A stretch of DNA of 64,000 nt from Paramacrobiotus metropolitanus (lineage: Eukaryota; Tardigrada; Eutardigrada; Parachela; Macrobiotidae), in NCBI RefSeq assembly GCF_019649055.1, contig NW_026570225.1, positions 3,162,001 through 3,226,000 on the forward strand, written 5' to 3'. The translations under genes were made by a program, and so were the position numbers. Of this stretch, positions 43,282 through 55,500 are shown piece by piece. The notes below the pieces were generated by a model. The model saw nothing but the letters and a program-made list of their open reading frames with translations, was not told the origin of the DNA and did no database searches. Within the stretch, counting starts at the first letter, position 1; every line of letters starts with the position of its first letter.

Positions 43282-46200
43282 TTACTCCTCAACATATTCG
43301 AAGGGTTCCGGAGGTGTCGGCTCCTGTTCTTCACCCTCGTATTTTGGGCCTGATGGTGCCAGGCTCTCCACAATCTCTTCCGGTTCCAAACTGGTGTCGG
43401 CCAGCATAATAATGCCGCCGGTACTAATCGGCTTCAATGGACGATAGCGCGTCTCATCAGCCACGCTCATCACACGAAGTTGGGCATTCATCACGCGCGC
43501 TGGATTCTGCAGTATTAAATGATCTTTGGGAGCCTCCTCCATTTTAGTAACTTCATCTTTTCCATCGGCTTTTCCCTCTTCCTTTTTATCCTCATCAACA
43601 TCCATTTTATCGTCACTCTTCCCACTATCGCTCATCTTTTTCAGTTCGTCCTTGCGGCGCTGTTTCGCAGTGATGCTCAATACCGCTGTCTGCACCTTTT
43701 CCACGGTGTGACTTTTCTTTTCTTCCGCGGGTGGAGGATAAGCGAATTTCTTCGGCTCCGCAGCAGATTTCAGATTAATTTTTGGCATCTTAAGATCCTT
43801 ATTCAATGCAATTAAACAAGTAGGAGTGAAGGCCATTGACAAGAAATGGGTAAAGGGAAACCAATACCAAAACTGGGTAAAAACGAACAAACCAACCACG
43901 GTCGGTAACGACGTGTGTCCGGTTCGGGTCTGAGCCGATATCGTCACATTCCGTCCACCTGCATCAATAATGCCTTGCGCCACTATGGCTCCAAATCGTG
44001 CCATAACATCTTCATGCTTATCATCAATGGCTTTGCGATATTTTTCCCGGAATTCTTTGGATTTGGGACAGGTTTCTTCATTGTGTTGCATGAGAATCAT
44101 CGCCGATGCAATGTAAACGCCCTGGCGCACGTAATTCACTGTGTCATTCAACATCGGCTCCAGAATGCTGATAGCCTCACGACTTCCTGTTCCTGCACAA
44201 GCAATCCCAAGAGCCAGTGCAGCACCATAACGCACATGCGGATTGTAGCTCTCGGCCAGCAAATCTACAGCACCGGGGCACTGTTCCGGGTGACGGAACA
44301 GCAAGAAGCCAATGCCCAATACAGCAGAGCGTCTCACATCATTATCGGTGTCGCTGACGGCAACGTGCAGCAGTTTCCGAATAGCTTCGTTATTCCCAGT
44401 GCCGCAATACGCCATAGCAATCGTATACATGGCACAGCGGCGCATAATAGGATCCTTGTCGTCCATTAACTGTGTAATAAGCGGATCAGCCTCCTCCAGA
44501 CGACCGAACATCACCAGGGCCAATGCCACAGCCAAACCTCGCAAAATCTTCTCATGCTGGGTCTCATGCGCATAGGTAACCATGTCCTCAACCGCCTTAG
44601 CGTTATGCGAGCCCAACATGACCAAACCCATGGCTACGGATGCCGCTTCCCCTATAAAATCAAATGGTTGAATCTCTTTCTCCAGTCTGAACCAAATAAT
44701 TGGTTAAATACATCTGACACAGCATAGACCAACCAGCTAAAATTTGATTATGCCGTAACATAAAAAAGACTTTACAAATACATTCTTTTGACTTATCAAA
44801 AAAATAAGTCTGGCGACCTAACCTGTGATCGCGTCGTCCTGAAATAAATTCTGCTTCAGGAGTTCATAAATATCATCACGTGCGGTAGACATGGCCGCTA
44901 ATCCCAACCCGAGGCAACCACCATGCCGAACCATTTCATTGCTCGCCGCTTTCAGCTGCTCAGAAAGATAATCAACGATCTGCTCCGTCCCGTGGTTAGC
45001 ATGGATCAATCCGAGGGCATAGAGACCACCACCTTCAGCATAGGAACCAGCTCCAGCATCTTTGGGAAGGTATGTCGACATCAGTTTCAATGGATCCTTT
45101 TCATGTCCCCGATGAATTACACCTAAGCTGGCGGTAGCCGAAAACTTGGCCCAATTCGTCGCACGCCCTAACCATTCCAGATTATCCCTGAGAACCAGAC
45201 AATAATTATACAAAGCGAAAACAGCTGAGACTGATAAAAAAAAACTTTTGTACCTTAAAAATACATCCGAAGTGGTTCCACAATTCATGAACCCGTTTGC
45301 GACGATGGCTGCATTATGATTAACCGAATTCCGAACGGCGTCCTTCGTATGTTTTAAGATAACCAAATCAGTATGGTTATTCCGGATCAGAAACTGCAGG
45401 TGCAGCTGGATTGTAGTCTGACCACTGAGAATTGTATCCAACTTCTCCATAGCATCCTTTACTGGTCCGACCACTCCAGTGCCCTTATCTTTCAATGCCA
45501 GGCGAATGGAGTGAAGGAGTTGTTGTGTTCCGTTTTCGTACAAATCGAATCCAAGTTGATACGCCATCAACCGCTGATCGTCCTTTTCCAGCAGACGCGC
45601 CAAAATCTCCGCCACTTCATTAGGGCGCTCCATGAAGATGAGACACTGCACCATATTTATGTAGTCAGGCGGATGGACGTTGACGTACAAACTGACGAGT
45701 TTGCTGAACAGATCCGAGCGGAACTGACGATGCTGTACGAGTGACATGGCAATGCGCATCCCATAGCCCAACATGCCGCGCTGGTCGCCTGATTCCGTCA
45801 CCGCTTTCTCGAATACATCCAGACGCCGAGCTTCGATTCCAAGGCCTAAAAAATGAGAAGTAAAATCATGAGTCAGGTCTATGAATCCAATCCGCTATTC
45901 GCAATTCAAGCGTACAGTTGATGGTAACACATATTTTCCAATTTCTATTTATTATTTCTCACATCTGCTAGGAAATTATTCCATATTTACCCATGGCTTG
46001 CTTGTATTGGCGATGGTCAAAACATTGTTGGATCAACCGGTTAACAAGCTTCTCCAGTCGGGGATCAGCTTCCGGGCCATCACCTTGGCGATGTTCCACG
46101 CTTTCCTGGCGTTGTTTGATGTAGATGTCGATACATCGAGCCAGGATGGTTCGAATGAATTCGCTGCGCTCTGTCAGGTCCAGGATGGCCTCAGCGCCCA

Positions 46201-46459
46201 GAGCACTCTGCAGAGCTTGCTCCAAAGAATTTAGATGATAATAGATCTTCGAAGCCACGAGAGCGGCCAGCTGGCGTTCTTCGTTAGGATTTTCCTTGGA
46301 CTCTTGGAAGACCTCCACTTTGCGGATAAATTCCGACTCAGCGAATTCTGGCCAGTACTCTTCCATTAAGCGGTTCATTGACGCCAGGGCGTAACGTTTC
46401 AGTTTAGGATCTTTCTCATCCAACATAGCCAGGATGCCTGTTGCTGTAGTTAAAGGCAT
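43282..46459 (-). CDS. PSMD1: 26S proteasome non-ATPase regulatory subunit 1 (Rpn2)
   Basis: Largest scaffold of the proteasome base; holds the ubiquitin receptor Rpn13 and contacts the ATPase ring. Four exons, 45991-46459, 45254-45845, 44823-45187 and 43282-44651, give 931 residues (human 953). The N-terminal rod begins [20 protein letters not shown]. The proteasome/cyclosome repeats occupy roughly 350-730, with [15 protein letters not shown] and [15 protein letters not shown] Lys/Glu/Asp-rich insertion follows, and the C-terminus [12 protein letters not shown] matches the Rpn13-binding tail. It shares its upstream region with the divergent RPL7 gene. Confidence 0.98.
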
Positions 46460-47243
46460 TTTCCGAATGGATATGGCGGATTATGGCCACACTTCCGAAA
46501 ATTAGTGTAAGCTCGGCTCTGTGGTCTATTCAATCTCCTTCGACGAGACGTAAGTAGTCCCAGTTAGAAGGTAAGCTTTCCAATTAAGCAGGATAATCAG
46601 AGTATACACAACGGAGTCTCGCTAATATATCGAATTTACAAATTTCTGGTAGAAAAATGCAAAACAACAGTTGTTCACATCGCAAGTTCTGACAGAATGG
46701 AAAGAAACAGCAACTCGAAGCTGTTCTTGTTCTACGATGCGTCAGCAGAATCGGTTCAGTTCATAGAAGCAGATGGCACTGTGCTGCCAGCCCTATCGGT
46801 TATCCGCGTGTTTACGCTGGTCAATTTTTACAAAGTTGGCGAAGGCCGAAGGGAGTGCAGTTTAATATGAATAATATTCAAGAAAAAACGACATTATTTT
46901 TGACGTCCTTACGTCTGATTTTTAAGTCTAAAAAAGCCTTAGAAAATTGAAAAAATTTGTAGAAGTACGTACGGTAATCAGGTAATAAATGTACCGGAAT
47001 TCTTTTTTAAAAAAGTATCCGGTGACGAAACCATTATGTTCACGCCCATAACACATCGCACACCGCATCGACAGGCGGTAGCCATATAGCCTGTAGCCCG
47101 TTTGGCAGCAGCGCTGCAATCTGCAGTGCAGAGTGCGCATATCAGCGTCCTTAATCGGTGTGCTGGAGCTCCTCAAACTTCAACGTAGATTCTAGCGATT
47201 GTCACAGCAGTTCCCTAGGTAAGTGTGGATAGATTTATTTTCT
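46460..47243. other. Divergent spacer between PSMD1 and RPL7
   Basis: Roughly 0.8 kb serving as upstream region for both genes. No coding sequence. I looked for an element shared with the PSMD12 upstream region and saw none. Confidence 0.45.
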
Positions 47244-47310
47244 TATAAAGAAAAAGCTAATCCTGTGGCTTTCCATCTGTGAAATAGCGTTATCTCCCCA
47301 CCAGGATAAA
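47244..47310 (+). promoter_or_regulatory. RPL7 TATA box, pyrimidine start and shared leader motif
   Basis: TATAAAG at 47244-47250 lies 25 bases before CTTTCC at 47269, a plausible pyrimidine-type start site. The inferred leader then carries ATAGCGTTATCTCCCCAC (47283-47300), nearly identical to the RPLP2 leader, 10 bases before the ATG. Spacing fits a TATA-driven start; the start site itself is inferred. Confidence 0.55.
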
Positions 47311-48175
47311 ATGTCAGCCCCAACGAAGACCCAAGTGAAGGACGCACCAAAAGAGAAGTCCGCTGGCAAGTCTTCTGCCAAGGATCCCAAGAAACTCCCA
47401 TCGGTCCCGGAGACTTTGCTGAAGAATCGCAAGCGCGGGGCTGAAGCGAAGCAGCGAGCGGCGAACAAGGCGATCAAGAGACGCCAGAAGGCCAAAGTGA
47501 CCCGGGGACTGATTTTCAAGCGCGCCGAACAGTATGTCAAAGAGTACCGGGCCAAGGAGCGCGATGAAGTCAGACTGAAGCGCCAGGCTAAGAAGGCCAA
47601 GAACTTTTACGTCCCGGATGAGCCCCGCTTGGCCTTTGTGGTCCGTATTCGCGGTGTGAACGGCGTCAGTCCGAAGCCGCGACAGGTGATGAAGCTGTTC
47701 CGTGTGCGTCAGATCAACAACGGTGTCTTCGTCAAACTGAACAAGGCTACGCTGAACATGCTACGTCTGGCTGATCCCTACATTGCCTGGGGGTATCCCA
47801 ATTTGAAGACCATTCGGGACCTCGTTTACAAGCGTGGTTATGGCAAAGTGCAGGGACGTCGGATTCCACTGAACGACAACTCCCTCATTGAAAAGGCTTT
47901 GGGTAATTTGCGTTGTTGTGCTTGCGCATTCCTTGCGGCATTAAGTATTCGTTTGTATTCTTGCAGGCAAGTTTAACATCATTTGCGTGGAGGACATCAT
48001 CCACGAGATTTACACCGTGGGCCCGCATTTCAAGCAGGCGACCAACTTCCTTTGGCCCTTCAAGCTGAATAATCCCACCGGAGGATGGAGAAAGAAGACC
48101 AACCACTTCGTCACTGGCGGTGATTTCGGTAATCGGGAAGAGAAGATCAATGTTTTGCTTAGAAAAATGATTTAA
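47311..48175 (+). CDS. RPL7: 60S ribosomal protein L7 (uL30)
   Basis: Large-subunit ribosomal protein. Two exons, 47311-47902 and 47967-48175, give 266 residues. A lysine-rich eukaryotic N-terminal extension (about 1-100, with [11 protein letters not shown]) precedes the uL30 fold: [35 protein letters not shown] and [20 protein letters not shown]. It ends with [10 protein letters not shown] and [12 protein letters not shown], as in animal L7. The intron position splits [21 protein letters not shown] lies about 40 bases after the stop. Confidence 0.98.
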
Positions 48176-48217
48176 TTGTCCCTAGTTTTCATTTCGATCG
48201 CTGTTCTGTGCAACTTC

Positions 48218-48223
48218 AATAAA
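48218..48223 (+). terminator. Poly(A) signal AATAAA of RPL7
   Basis: AATAAA 42 bases downstream of the stop codon, matching the short 3' ends expected for ribosomal protein genes. Confidence 0.7.
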
Positions 48224-48835
48224 ATCCAAAATATAATCTGCGAACAGTAATTTAAACAGTAAGATTCGATATTTTCTTGATTCCGTAAGTTGTAACATGA
48301 TAAATTATAATTATTTCAGGCTTATCCAACAAATAAATTTTGCTTTTGAATAGTAAGTTACGAACTATAATGATTTTAACGCCATTTCATCAGTCTGTCA
48401 GCATAGTTAGTATATGAAATTTAGCAAGTTCAACACAAATACAGAACTTTGCAATTAAAACCAGTACTATAAAAACCTTTGTCTTGAACATTTTAGAAAC
48501 GCAGCATATTGCAAAGCCTCAGCTGCTGAAGTCTTAAATGCAAATCAAAGTTAGTATAGATGTTTCAAACTTAATTTCTGGCCTGTAGCACGAGTATGAA
48601 TGAACGAAAATAGTTAATATGTAATTACAAATGTTTAGCTGGCATACAGTAAGTTAGTGTGTTTATTTTGTATCAGCATAGTTTATGAAAAGTAAGAAAA
48701 CAGATACCAAATCCAGCTGAAGCAGTTTACCAACCAAGGTTAAGGAAAAAATGTACGCTGGTACATGTGCCTAATAACCGATCTACATCAAAGCAAAAAC
48801 TCGAAAACAACTGCACAATACACAATTTAAACCAG
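48224..48835. other. Convergent spacer between RPL7 and PSMD12
   Basis: About 0.6 kb of AT-rich sequence with no open frame of note and no recognised RNA gene. Confidence 0.45.
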
Positions 48836-51094
48836 CTAATCTTTGTCAGCACCGGCGGCCACGACGTGCTCCATACCATGCACCATTTCCTCTTTGTTAA
48901 TTAAATGCGTTGTCTGATTAATCATTTGCATTAGTTTCGCCACATTCCCAGCCCAATCATCTAAGACGGCGTTGACGTTTTTCTGAGGACGGAAAACTAT
49001 GACACCATCAGGCCGATCGATGCGAGCAAAAATTGTTTTCTTGGTGACCTAACAAAAAGGTCAAAAGCCATAATGTTACCATTCCATCGACAGTAGGCTA
49101 CTGATTTTATAACGAGCGCTTCGTACCAATTTGCCAATATATTCCTCAGATTCCAGGGGGGTCAAGCTGAGGAGCTGTGCCAAACGCGTAAGGGACACAC
49201 GCGAATAGTACATGGCCATGATGCGGATATTGTGTTCAATAACGCGCTGTCGCAGATGTTCCCAGCGAGCCGGCCCGCCATCCACCTCCGGTTTGAAAAC
49301 ATACACAGCGGGCAATTCTTTCGAACCCTGTCGCAGATCCTTTTCCAACTCAGCGACAAATTTGCTCCACTGGATGATTTCATTAGTCAAGAAACTCTTC
49401 ACCAGCTTCCTAATAACCAAGGGCACATATAAGGTTATTATTTATTAACAGATTCACAAGCCAATGAAGCCACCACAGCATCTACTTTGTAGCTACACGC
49501 AATTCCTAGCTTACTTATAAGGCAACATGTGGTCCAAATTTTTGTCTTCCTTAACTCTGTGCAGCAGGTCAGACTGTTCATTATCGAAAGGCGCCAGTAC
49601 AAGGTACGAGATCATGCACTGAAGTGCCTGAAAAGAGAATTTCATTTAACGTACACTTTTCACAAATTAACACTGGTTTCGAAATCAAAATTTAAATGAT
49701 TGCAATTAACAAGAGATGGGACAATACCCAAAACGCTCTGCATTATTTTTTAACCTGGACGTTCCAAGGGAAACAAGTACACCTGCTCTCTAAAATCCAC
49801 GTATTACTTACGGTAGCATTCGACAAAAATTGTTGATACTAATTCGTACATAAATTATCTATATCTCACCTGAAGAGCATCCGGCAAATTTTCGAAGATC
49901 TGCTTTGTTTTATATATGGCGTTATAATGTCGCGAGACGTTTAGGAACTTTTCGTCATGCTCGTCAAGCAAAATCATCAGTTTATAATACTTGAGTTTCA
50001 AATCCTGAAAACCACAAGTAAATATAAACCGTAAGTATATCTTACGTAAAAATTCAGCAAATATGCAAACTATAACAAGCACATGCACTGAACGCAAAAT
50101 ATGGCATAGATTAACCACAATACTGTAATAGCCTTTACCTGTTGAGCTGCATCTTCAAAGAATCTGACACTGATTTTTCGGCTGATTATCTGAGTTCGGA
50201 TGTAATCCTTGTTGTTCAAGCAAAGGCGCATCTGTTCCAGCAGTAGCTCTATTTTCTCTCGACGGTCCATTGATCCATAAGTTTCAATCTATCATTTATT
50301 GAGAGATCAAGTAAATTGCAGTCGTTTAAATTCCCAAAAGCAAACGCCCAGAAATAGCGAAATTTAATGCTAGTTACCTGGAGCTCTTGAAGCACTTCTG
50401 CTGCTTCTTTCACTTTTCCTTCGGCCTCCAACATCTGGGACAACTTGTACGTGATACGGGCACGCTCGACTTCCACATAGATTTTTCCTTCAGTAACAGA
50501 TCGGATTGCTTCAATTATCTTCAACTGCATAGCTCTATCAGGAACCGTCTCCACCGTACGACACACTTCTTGAACCATGCTGGTAACGGCCTAAGCGTTT
50601 AAGTCCATTGTCAGCATTGCAGAAGATAATCAAGCAGCTTCTTGAAAATTAAACTGAATTTCCCTCCTGGAGACTCGTTTGCTAATTCGTAAACTTAATT
50701 TTCTGTCGCCATTTATTACTGCTTTGAATGCTTTCGAATGGGAATTGATCGGTGATAAGTTACAACTACAAACTACTCAAAACGCATGATGCGCAAACCA
50801 AAGTACCTGTTTGAACTGCGAGCGCCGTTTACTCAGCAGCACCATCATTTCGGACATTTTGTCGAAATTCTTCACGTCCGCACAGATTTTAACGATAGCC
50901 ACGAGGACGTGGCCCGAGGAGATGGCATCACCGCCTTGACGAGTGAGCTTTTCCAGAGCTAACAGTTCGTCGACGGCTTCGTTCAGCTGACCAGCGCGTG
51001 CCATCTCCGCAGACTTCGGGATCTGCTTGGCGACGGCATCCGAGTAATCCACCTCCATTTTGATAATCCGGCCTTCAGCTGAACTGATCGCCAT
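48836..51094 (-). CDS. PSMD12: 26S proteasome non-ATPase regulatory subunit 12 (Rpn5)
   Basis: PCI-domain subunit of the proteasome lid. Seven exons, 50807-51094, 50378-50590, 50139-50288, 49870-50004, 49515-49627, 49127-49409 and 48836-49048, give 464 residues (human 456). N-terminal helical repeats are followed by a PCI domain containing [20 protein letters not shown]. The protein ends with the conserved helix [16 protein letters not shown] and a short extra tail. The donor inside exon six (after GGCAAATTG) was chosen because it joins IGKL to [12 protein letters not shown], as in other Rpn5 proteins. It lies on the same strand as PSMD1 with RPL7 between them. Confidence 0.97.
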
Positions 51095-52540
51095 TTTTCC
51101 GCTGGTGGTACGACTACTATCAGACTAAAATTAAGTACACAAAAGCGCATTCAAAACCAGCGTCCAAGTAATCAATCGAGTTCTTTATCAACGTATTTAC
51201 AGTAATAACGATTAGAAAATACACCGGCGCAGTGTGAACAAAACAGCTGGAAAAAAATATATCATATCCTCGACCACAGCAGCACACAGTCTGATTACTT
51301 TGAAACTTGTCACACTCATAAGTCAGAACTCCGTAAACGCAGTCGAAACTGTGAAAGCCAAAATTTTAATTATCTTTTATCGGGAACTACCTAAAGAAAC
51401 CACTCTGGTTGTTGGCGGGGGTTTCACCGTTTTAAAAAAAAAACAGTTAAAATTCTTTCAGTAATACGCATCCTTTAAAACTGATCACGAAAACTTATTT
51501 TATCCACAATTATTATGTTTGAAAACCTGGGACCATGATATCTGAAATCTTGAGAACTTCGGTAGAGGCACACAACCTGTAGCGCAGAGTCGCCGCAGAC
51601 ACACTATTTCCACTAGAGTAGTAGGTCCCTTACCTGAAATCGAATACTTCTTCAATATTACTCCAAATTGTATCGCGCAAAACGATCTACATCGACAGCC
51701 CGTCAGAACCAACTGTATGCTTAATGACAAAAAATAATCACAAACAAAAACTGGTCGATCTAAATTCTAAATCCAAATTTTTTAGTACGTATAAAAAAAA
51801 ACTCGAGCACAAATTTTTGTTGTGTCACAGTGCAATGCGTGAAACACAACAAGGTTCAGTAGCGCAGGGTACATGAAGAGGACAGCTCCCGAACAGAAAT
51901 TGTCTTTAACTGGACCCGTTTTGAGTCTAAAATTTTAAATTTTGGGCATTAATAAACACTCTCACCAATGAATTCTTAACAAAAGAATAATACATAAACG
52001 CAAAATTAGTTAATGTTAATCTGAATTTGACTGCATAAAAGCTTTCCAATCTTTCCATAGTTGAGCGCGCTCTCATGATTGCTGGTGTCACCCAGGTTTA
52101 TCCTCTACCGTGCTCCACTGTGCGTCCAGGTTCTTTTTAGTTTTTAACTTTTTATTACAGTACTTGTAAGGCTACAGTAGTACGTTTCCACAAACGCAGT
52201 TAAATTTTAAAATTGTTCAGATTTAATTTGCAATACGAGTACAAAACTTTTCGATGTTCACCAGATTTAATTTTATCCTTTTCCAATTTTCCAGGGAACT
52301 TAAGGAATTTATCAGGATGTCAGTGATACTGACATGAATGCTATCCAGTATCCATTGCACTGATTGCAGTGAACTTTCTGACGGTAAGTTCTCAAAATCT
52401 TGATTACGAAACGACAGTTATCATTCTCATTGTTGGCTAATATGATATGTCGCGATATTTGCAAGTACGTAAATAGGTTATAATTATTCAGTGACCAAAA
52501 AGAATTGCAACTCAAAACTGGTACTGCGAGGTGACATTGT
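51095..52540. other. Divergent spacer between PSMD12 and the ING gene
   Basis: About 1.4 kb upstream of both genes. No coding exon or RNA gene recognised. Confidence 0.4.
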
Positions 52541-55500
52541 ATGACAATGGAGTACGACTTTGGAATCACGAGCAATCGCGATGCCGTAGCAGAGAAGTTC
52601 GTCAGCTCATTTCTAGCCTTACAGCGGGGAATCGCTCACACTGTGGGGAAAGGCCTCAGCAGATCGTTCCAGTTGGATGCTGATCTGGGTAAACTTCAGA
52701 AGGAAGTCGACGAGATTTGAGGAAATTGTCCAGCGGTACGTTAATGGACGAAGAAAAGGCTGGTTTCGTAAGCGAACTGAATCAGATACTGGATCAAATG
52801 TGCGATGAACAAATCCGCACGAATCACACATGGAATCAAGTGGATGAACAGGCGAATCGTAGCTTGACTGAAACCGAAGATTACTGGCGAAGAGCGGAGA
52901 GTTTTTTCCGAGGAAAGACTAAACGAGGTGATAATCGCACGAGTCAACCGCTAGATGCTCGCGTGAAATCTCGCAAAGTGCCTGCAACAAGTGAGTAATC
53001 CTTACCTTTAGGGCAATACCGCAAGATACGGATATGGTCAAAAACAATTAAAATGGCAAAATTGTTTATGTTTCTTACTCAGAATTTTTTTCTGAGTCGA
53101 ATGGACCGGGCCAACGATGGTTTCGAAGTCACGTGACCGAGTTTTAGGCTAATTTGCATATAGGTGGTTTCCCAAGGTTAATTTCCGAAATGCTTTTCAA
53201 AGCGGACGTTTTATAGTTTGTTTTGTTCAGAAAAAAATTCTGAGTCGAGTGATAATTGTCCCACGCGGATCTGAAGTCACGTGACAATGTTAGGAATTTT
53301 TTTAAACTTCTGTCCTAGTTGGGCCAGTTTGTTTAATTTCGTTTCTTTTAACTGCGTTTGTTGTGACGTCACTAAATACGTCATTCGATTCTTGCCGCTG
53401 AACAAAGGTCACGGAAAGGTTATACTCAATACATTCTGAGCGAGGTGTTTCCTGCAAAGTGAAAGCAGTGAGTTTTGATCACAGTATGATTCTTGTAGAA
53501 AATAATAGTTCGAAAGTATTCAGTTATATTTAGTTAGGTTCCTTCTTTCTTTGAAGCGAGACAGATGGCTTTCGGTTCGCGCTTTTCAGTTTGTCTGTAT
53601 AATATTTACAGTAAAGTTGCTTCTTTCTTTATAGCGAGACAGATGCCTTTTAATTTGAGCCTTTCAGGCTATTTTGCGTTATCTTTCACAGTGAGTTTAC
53701 TTAATTCTTTAAACTGAGACAGGTAACTTTGTTTTTGAACTTTTCAGTTTGTTCATTTTCATCTTCATAGTGAGTTTGCCGCTTTCTTTATAGCGAGACA
53801 GATACCTTTCCTTTTTTTAAACGGGACCAGAAAAGTAACACCCCACAACAGTGCTATTCCTTTCTTTGAGCGGGACCAAAGAAGTAACACCCAACAAAAA
53901 TGTTATTCCTTTCTTTAAACGGGACCAGAGAAGTAACACCCCACAACACTGTTACTCCTTTCTTTGAACGAGATAGAACTAGTAATACCTTACAACAAAG
54001 TTATTCGTTTCTTTAAGAGGGACCAAAGAAGTAACACTCCACAACAACGTTATTCCTTTCTTTAAACGAGGCAGAACTAGTAACAACTGACAACAATGTT
54101 ACTCTTTTCTTTAAACGAAACCATAGAAGTAACACCCCACCATAATGTTATTCTTTTAAACGAGACCAAAAAAGTGACTTCTCAGTTTCGAACTATTTTC
54201 CTTGTTAATTTACATAAAATTTGGAACTCGCTCACGTTAAAGTTTTTTTGCTTCTGGCCTCGACTCGTTCCACTCAGAAAAAAATTCTTGAGTCGAATAA
54301 GTGCAACACAGGTCATTATGACGTTATCCTGATGGTATCCTTATATTTCTCTAGTAATCTGCATGCAAATTCCTAACTCAATCACGCGACAATTTTTTGC
54401 TTTTGGTCCCAGCTCATTCGACTCAAAAAAATTGTGAAGGAGTGCAAACAGGTTATTATGACGTCATCAAGATGGTGTCCCTATACTGGATTTTTACCAT
54501 TAAAGGCCACATTTGTGGTGACCTTTAGGTGACATTTTCTCATAAAGGTTATGACCTTTACCTTTGTAATAAAAAAATAGAATCGAATGAAGTTCTAGTA
54601 TGTAGTGACGTCATGTCTGTCAAAAGCACCACAATAACAGATTGTCAAAAATAAGGAAAAAATGTAAAAAATCATAACTTGGTCACGTGATATCGTATCC
54701 GCATGGGTTATATATCATATTATCATTCTACTCCGAAATTTTTTCTGAACAAAACAAGCTACAATATGTCTACTTTTATTAGGCAGTTCTTGAAAAAGAT
54801 ATATCAAGGCACCTGTATGCAAATTAGCTTGCAACTCAGTCATGTGACTTCGGAACCATTGTTGTCCCGGTCCATTCGACTCAGAAAAAAATTCTGAGTA
54901 AGAAACATAAATAATCAGTCCATTTTATGCAAATCTGGCCATATCCGTATATTGCGGTTTTACCTCATTTAGTTGTAAGGAGTTTTTTATTTTGCAGGAC
55001 TGTCTCGTACAGTCGCACACTCGTACTTTAGGGTACTATACCGCTTTTTCCGAGATAATTTTTTTAATTTGGTTAAGTTTAATTGAATCGGCTTTTTAAT
55101 CGTTCGTTTTTAGAACCCTTGATTAATCTTAATATTCCAGTTGAGCAAAAAACCATTCGGTAGTTTAATTGCTCGATGAGGTGCCACTTATTAATTTTTA
55201 GCTTCAGTTATTACTTAATTGTTTCCATTTCCACTTGTTATTTTTAGCTCAAGAATCACCCCAGTTCAACACGTACTGTAGTTGTTCATAAACTGTGCAA
55301 GATGCAGACTGCGCTCTTTTTTCATTAGGATTTATTTGTTATTGTAGACGGTATTGCGAAACCTCCTTTAACAAAACCGGCTGGAGGCGAAATGCTTCGT
55401 CCTTCCTTGCTGCCCAAACGCCCAAATGGAACCTCCATTATTCGCAAAACCAAATCCTCCACTTTGCTGGAGATTCCGCGTCGACAAGATTCTCAACAAA

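Larger units (their letters stand above)
53011..54966. mobile_element. 1.96-kb foldback element with about 158-bp terminal inverted repeats
   Basis: Left arm 53011-53168 and right arm 54808-54966 are inverted copies with only scattered differences. Shared stretches include ACGGATATGG, TTTATGTTTCTTACTCAGAA, CGAATGGACCGGG, a CACGTGAC-like word and TAATTTGCATA. The interior has no coding frame but is full of repeats: two tandem arrays, further copies of the ACTCAGAA...TTCTGAGT mini-hairpin (near 53077, 53228, 54274, 54420 and 54880) and several GTCACGTGAC-like words. Flanks read CTTTA on the left and ATTTA on the right, possibly a 5-bp target duplication with one change. No transposase is present, so it is non-autonomous. 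The superfamily is not assigned. Confidence 0.82.

Noticed and set aside
46460-51240. A common regulatory element upstream of PSMD1 and PSMD12
   Set aside because: Compared by eye; no shared word longer than expected by chance, and no obvious TGACTCAGC-type site.
52689-52753. A 65-base intron to explain the ING frame break
   Set aside because: It would restore the frame but remove residues that look like conserved ING helix in both flanking frames; a one-base homopolymer error is simpler.
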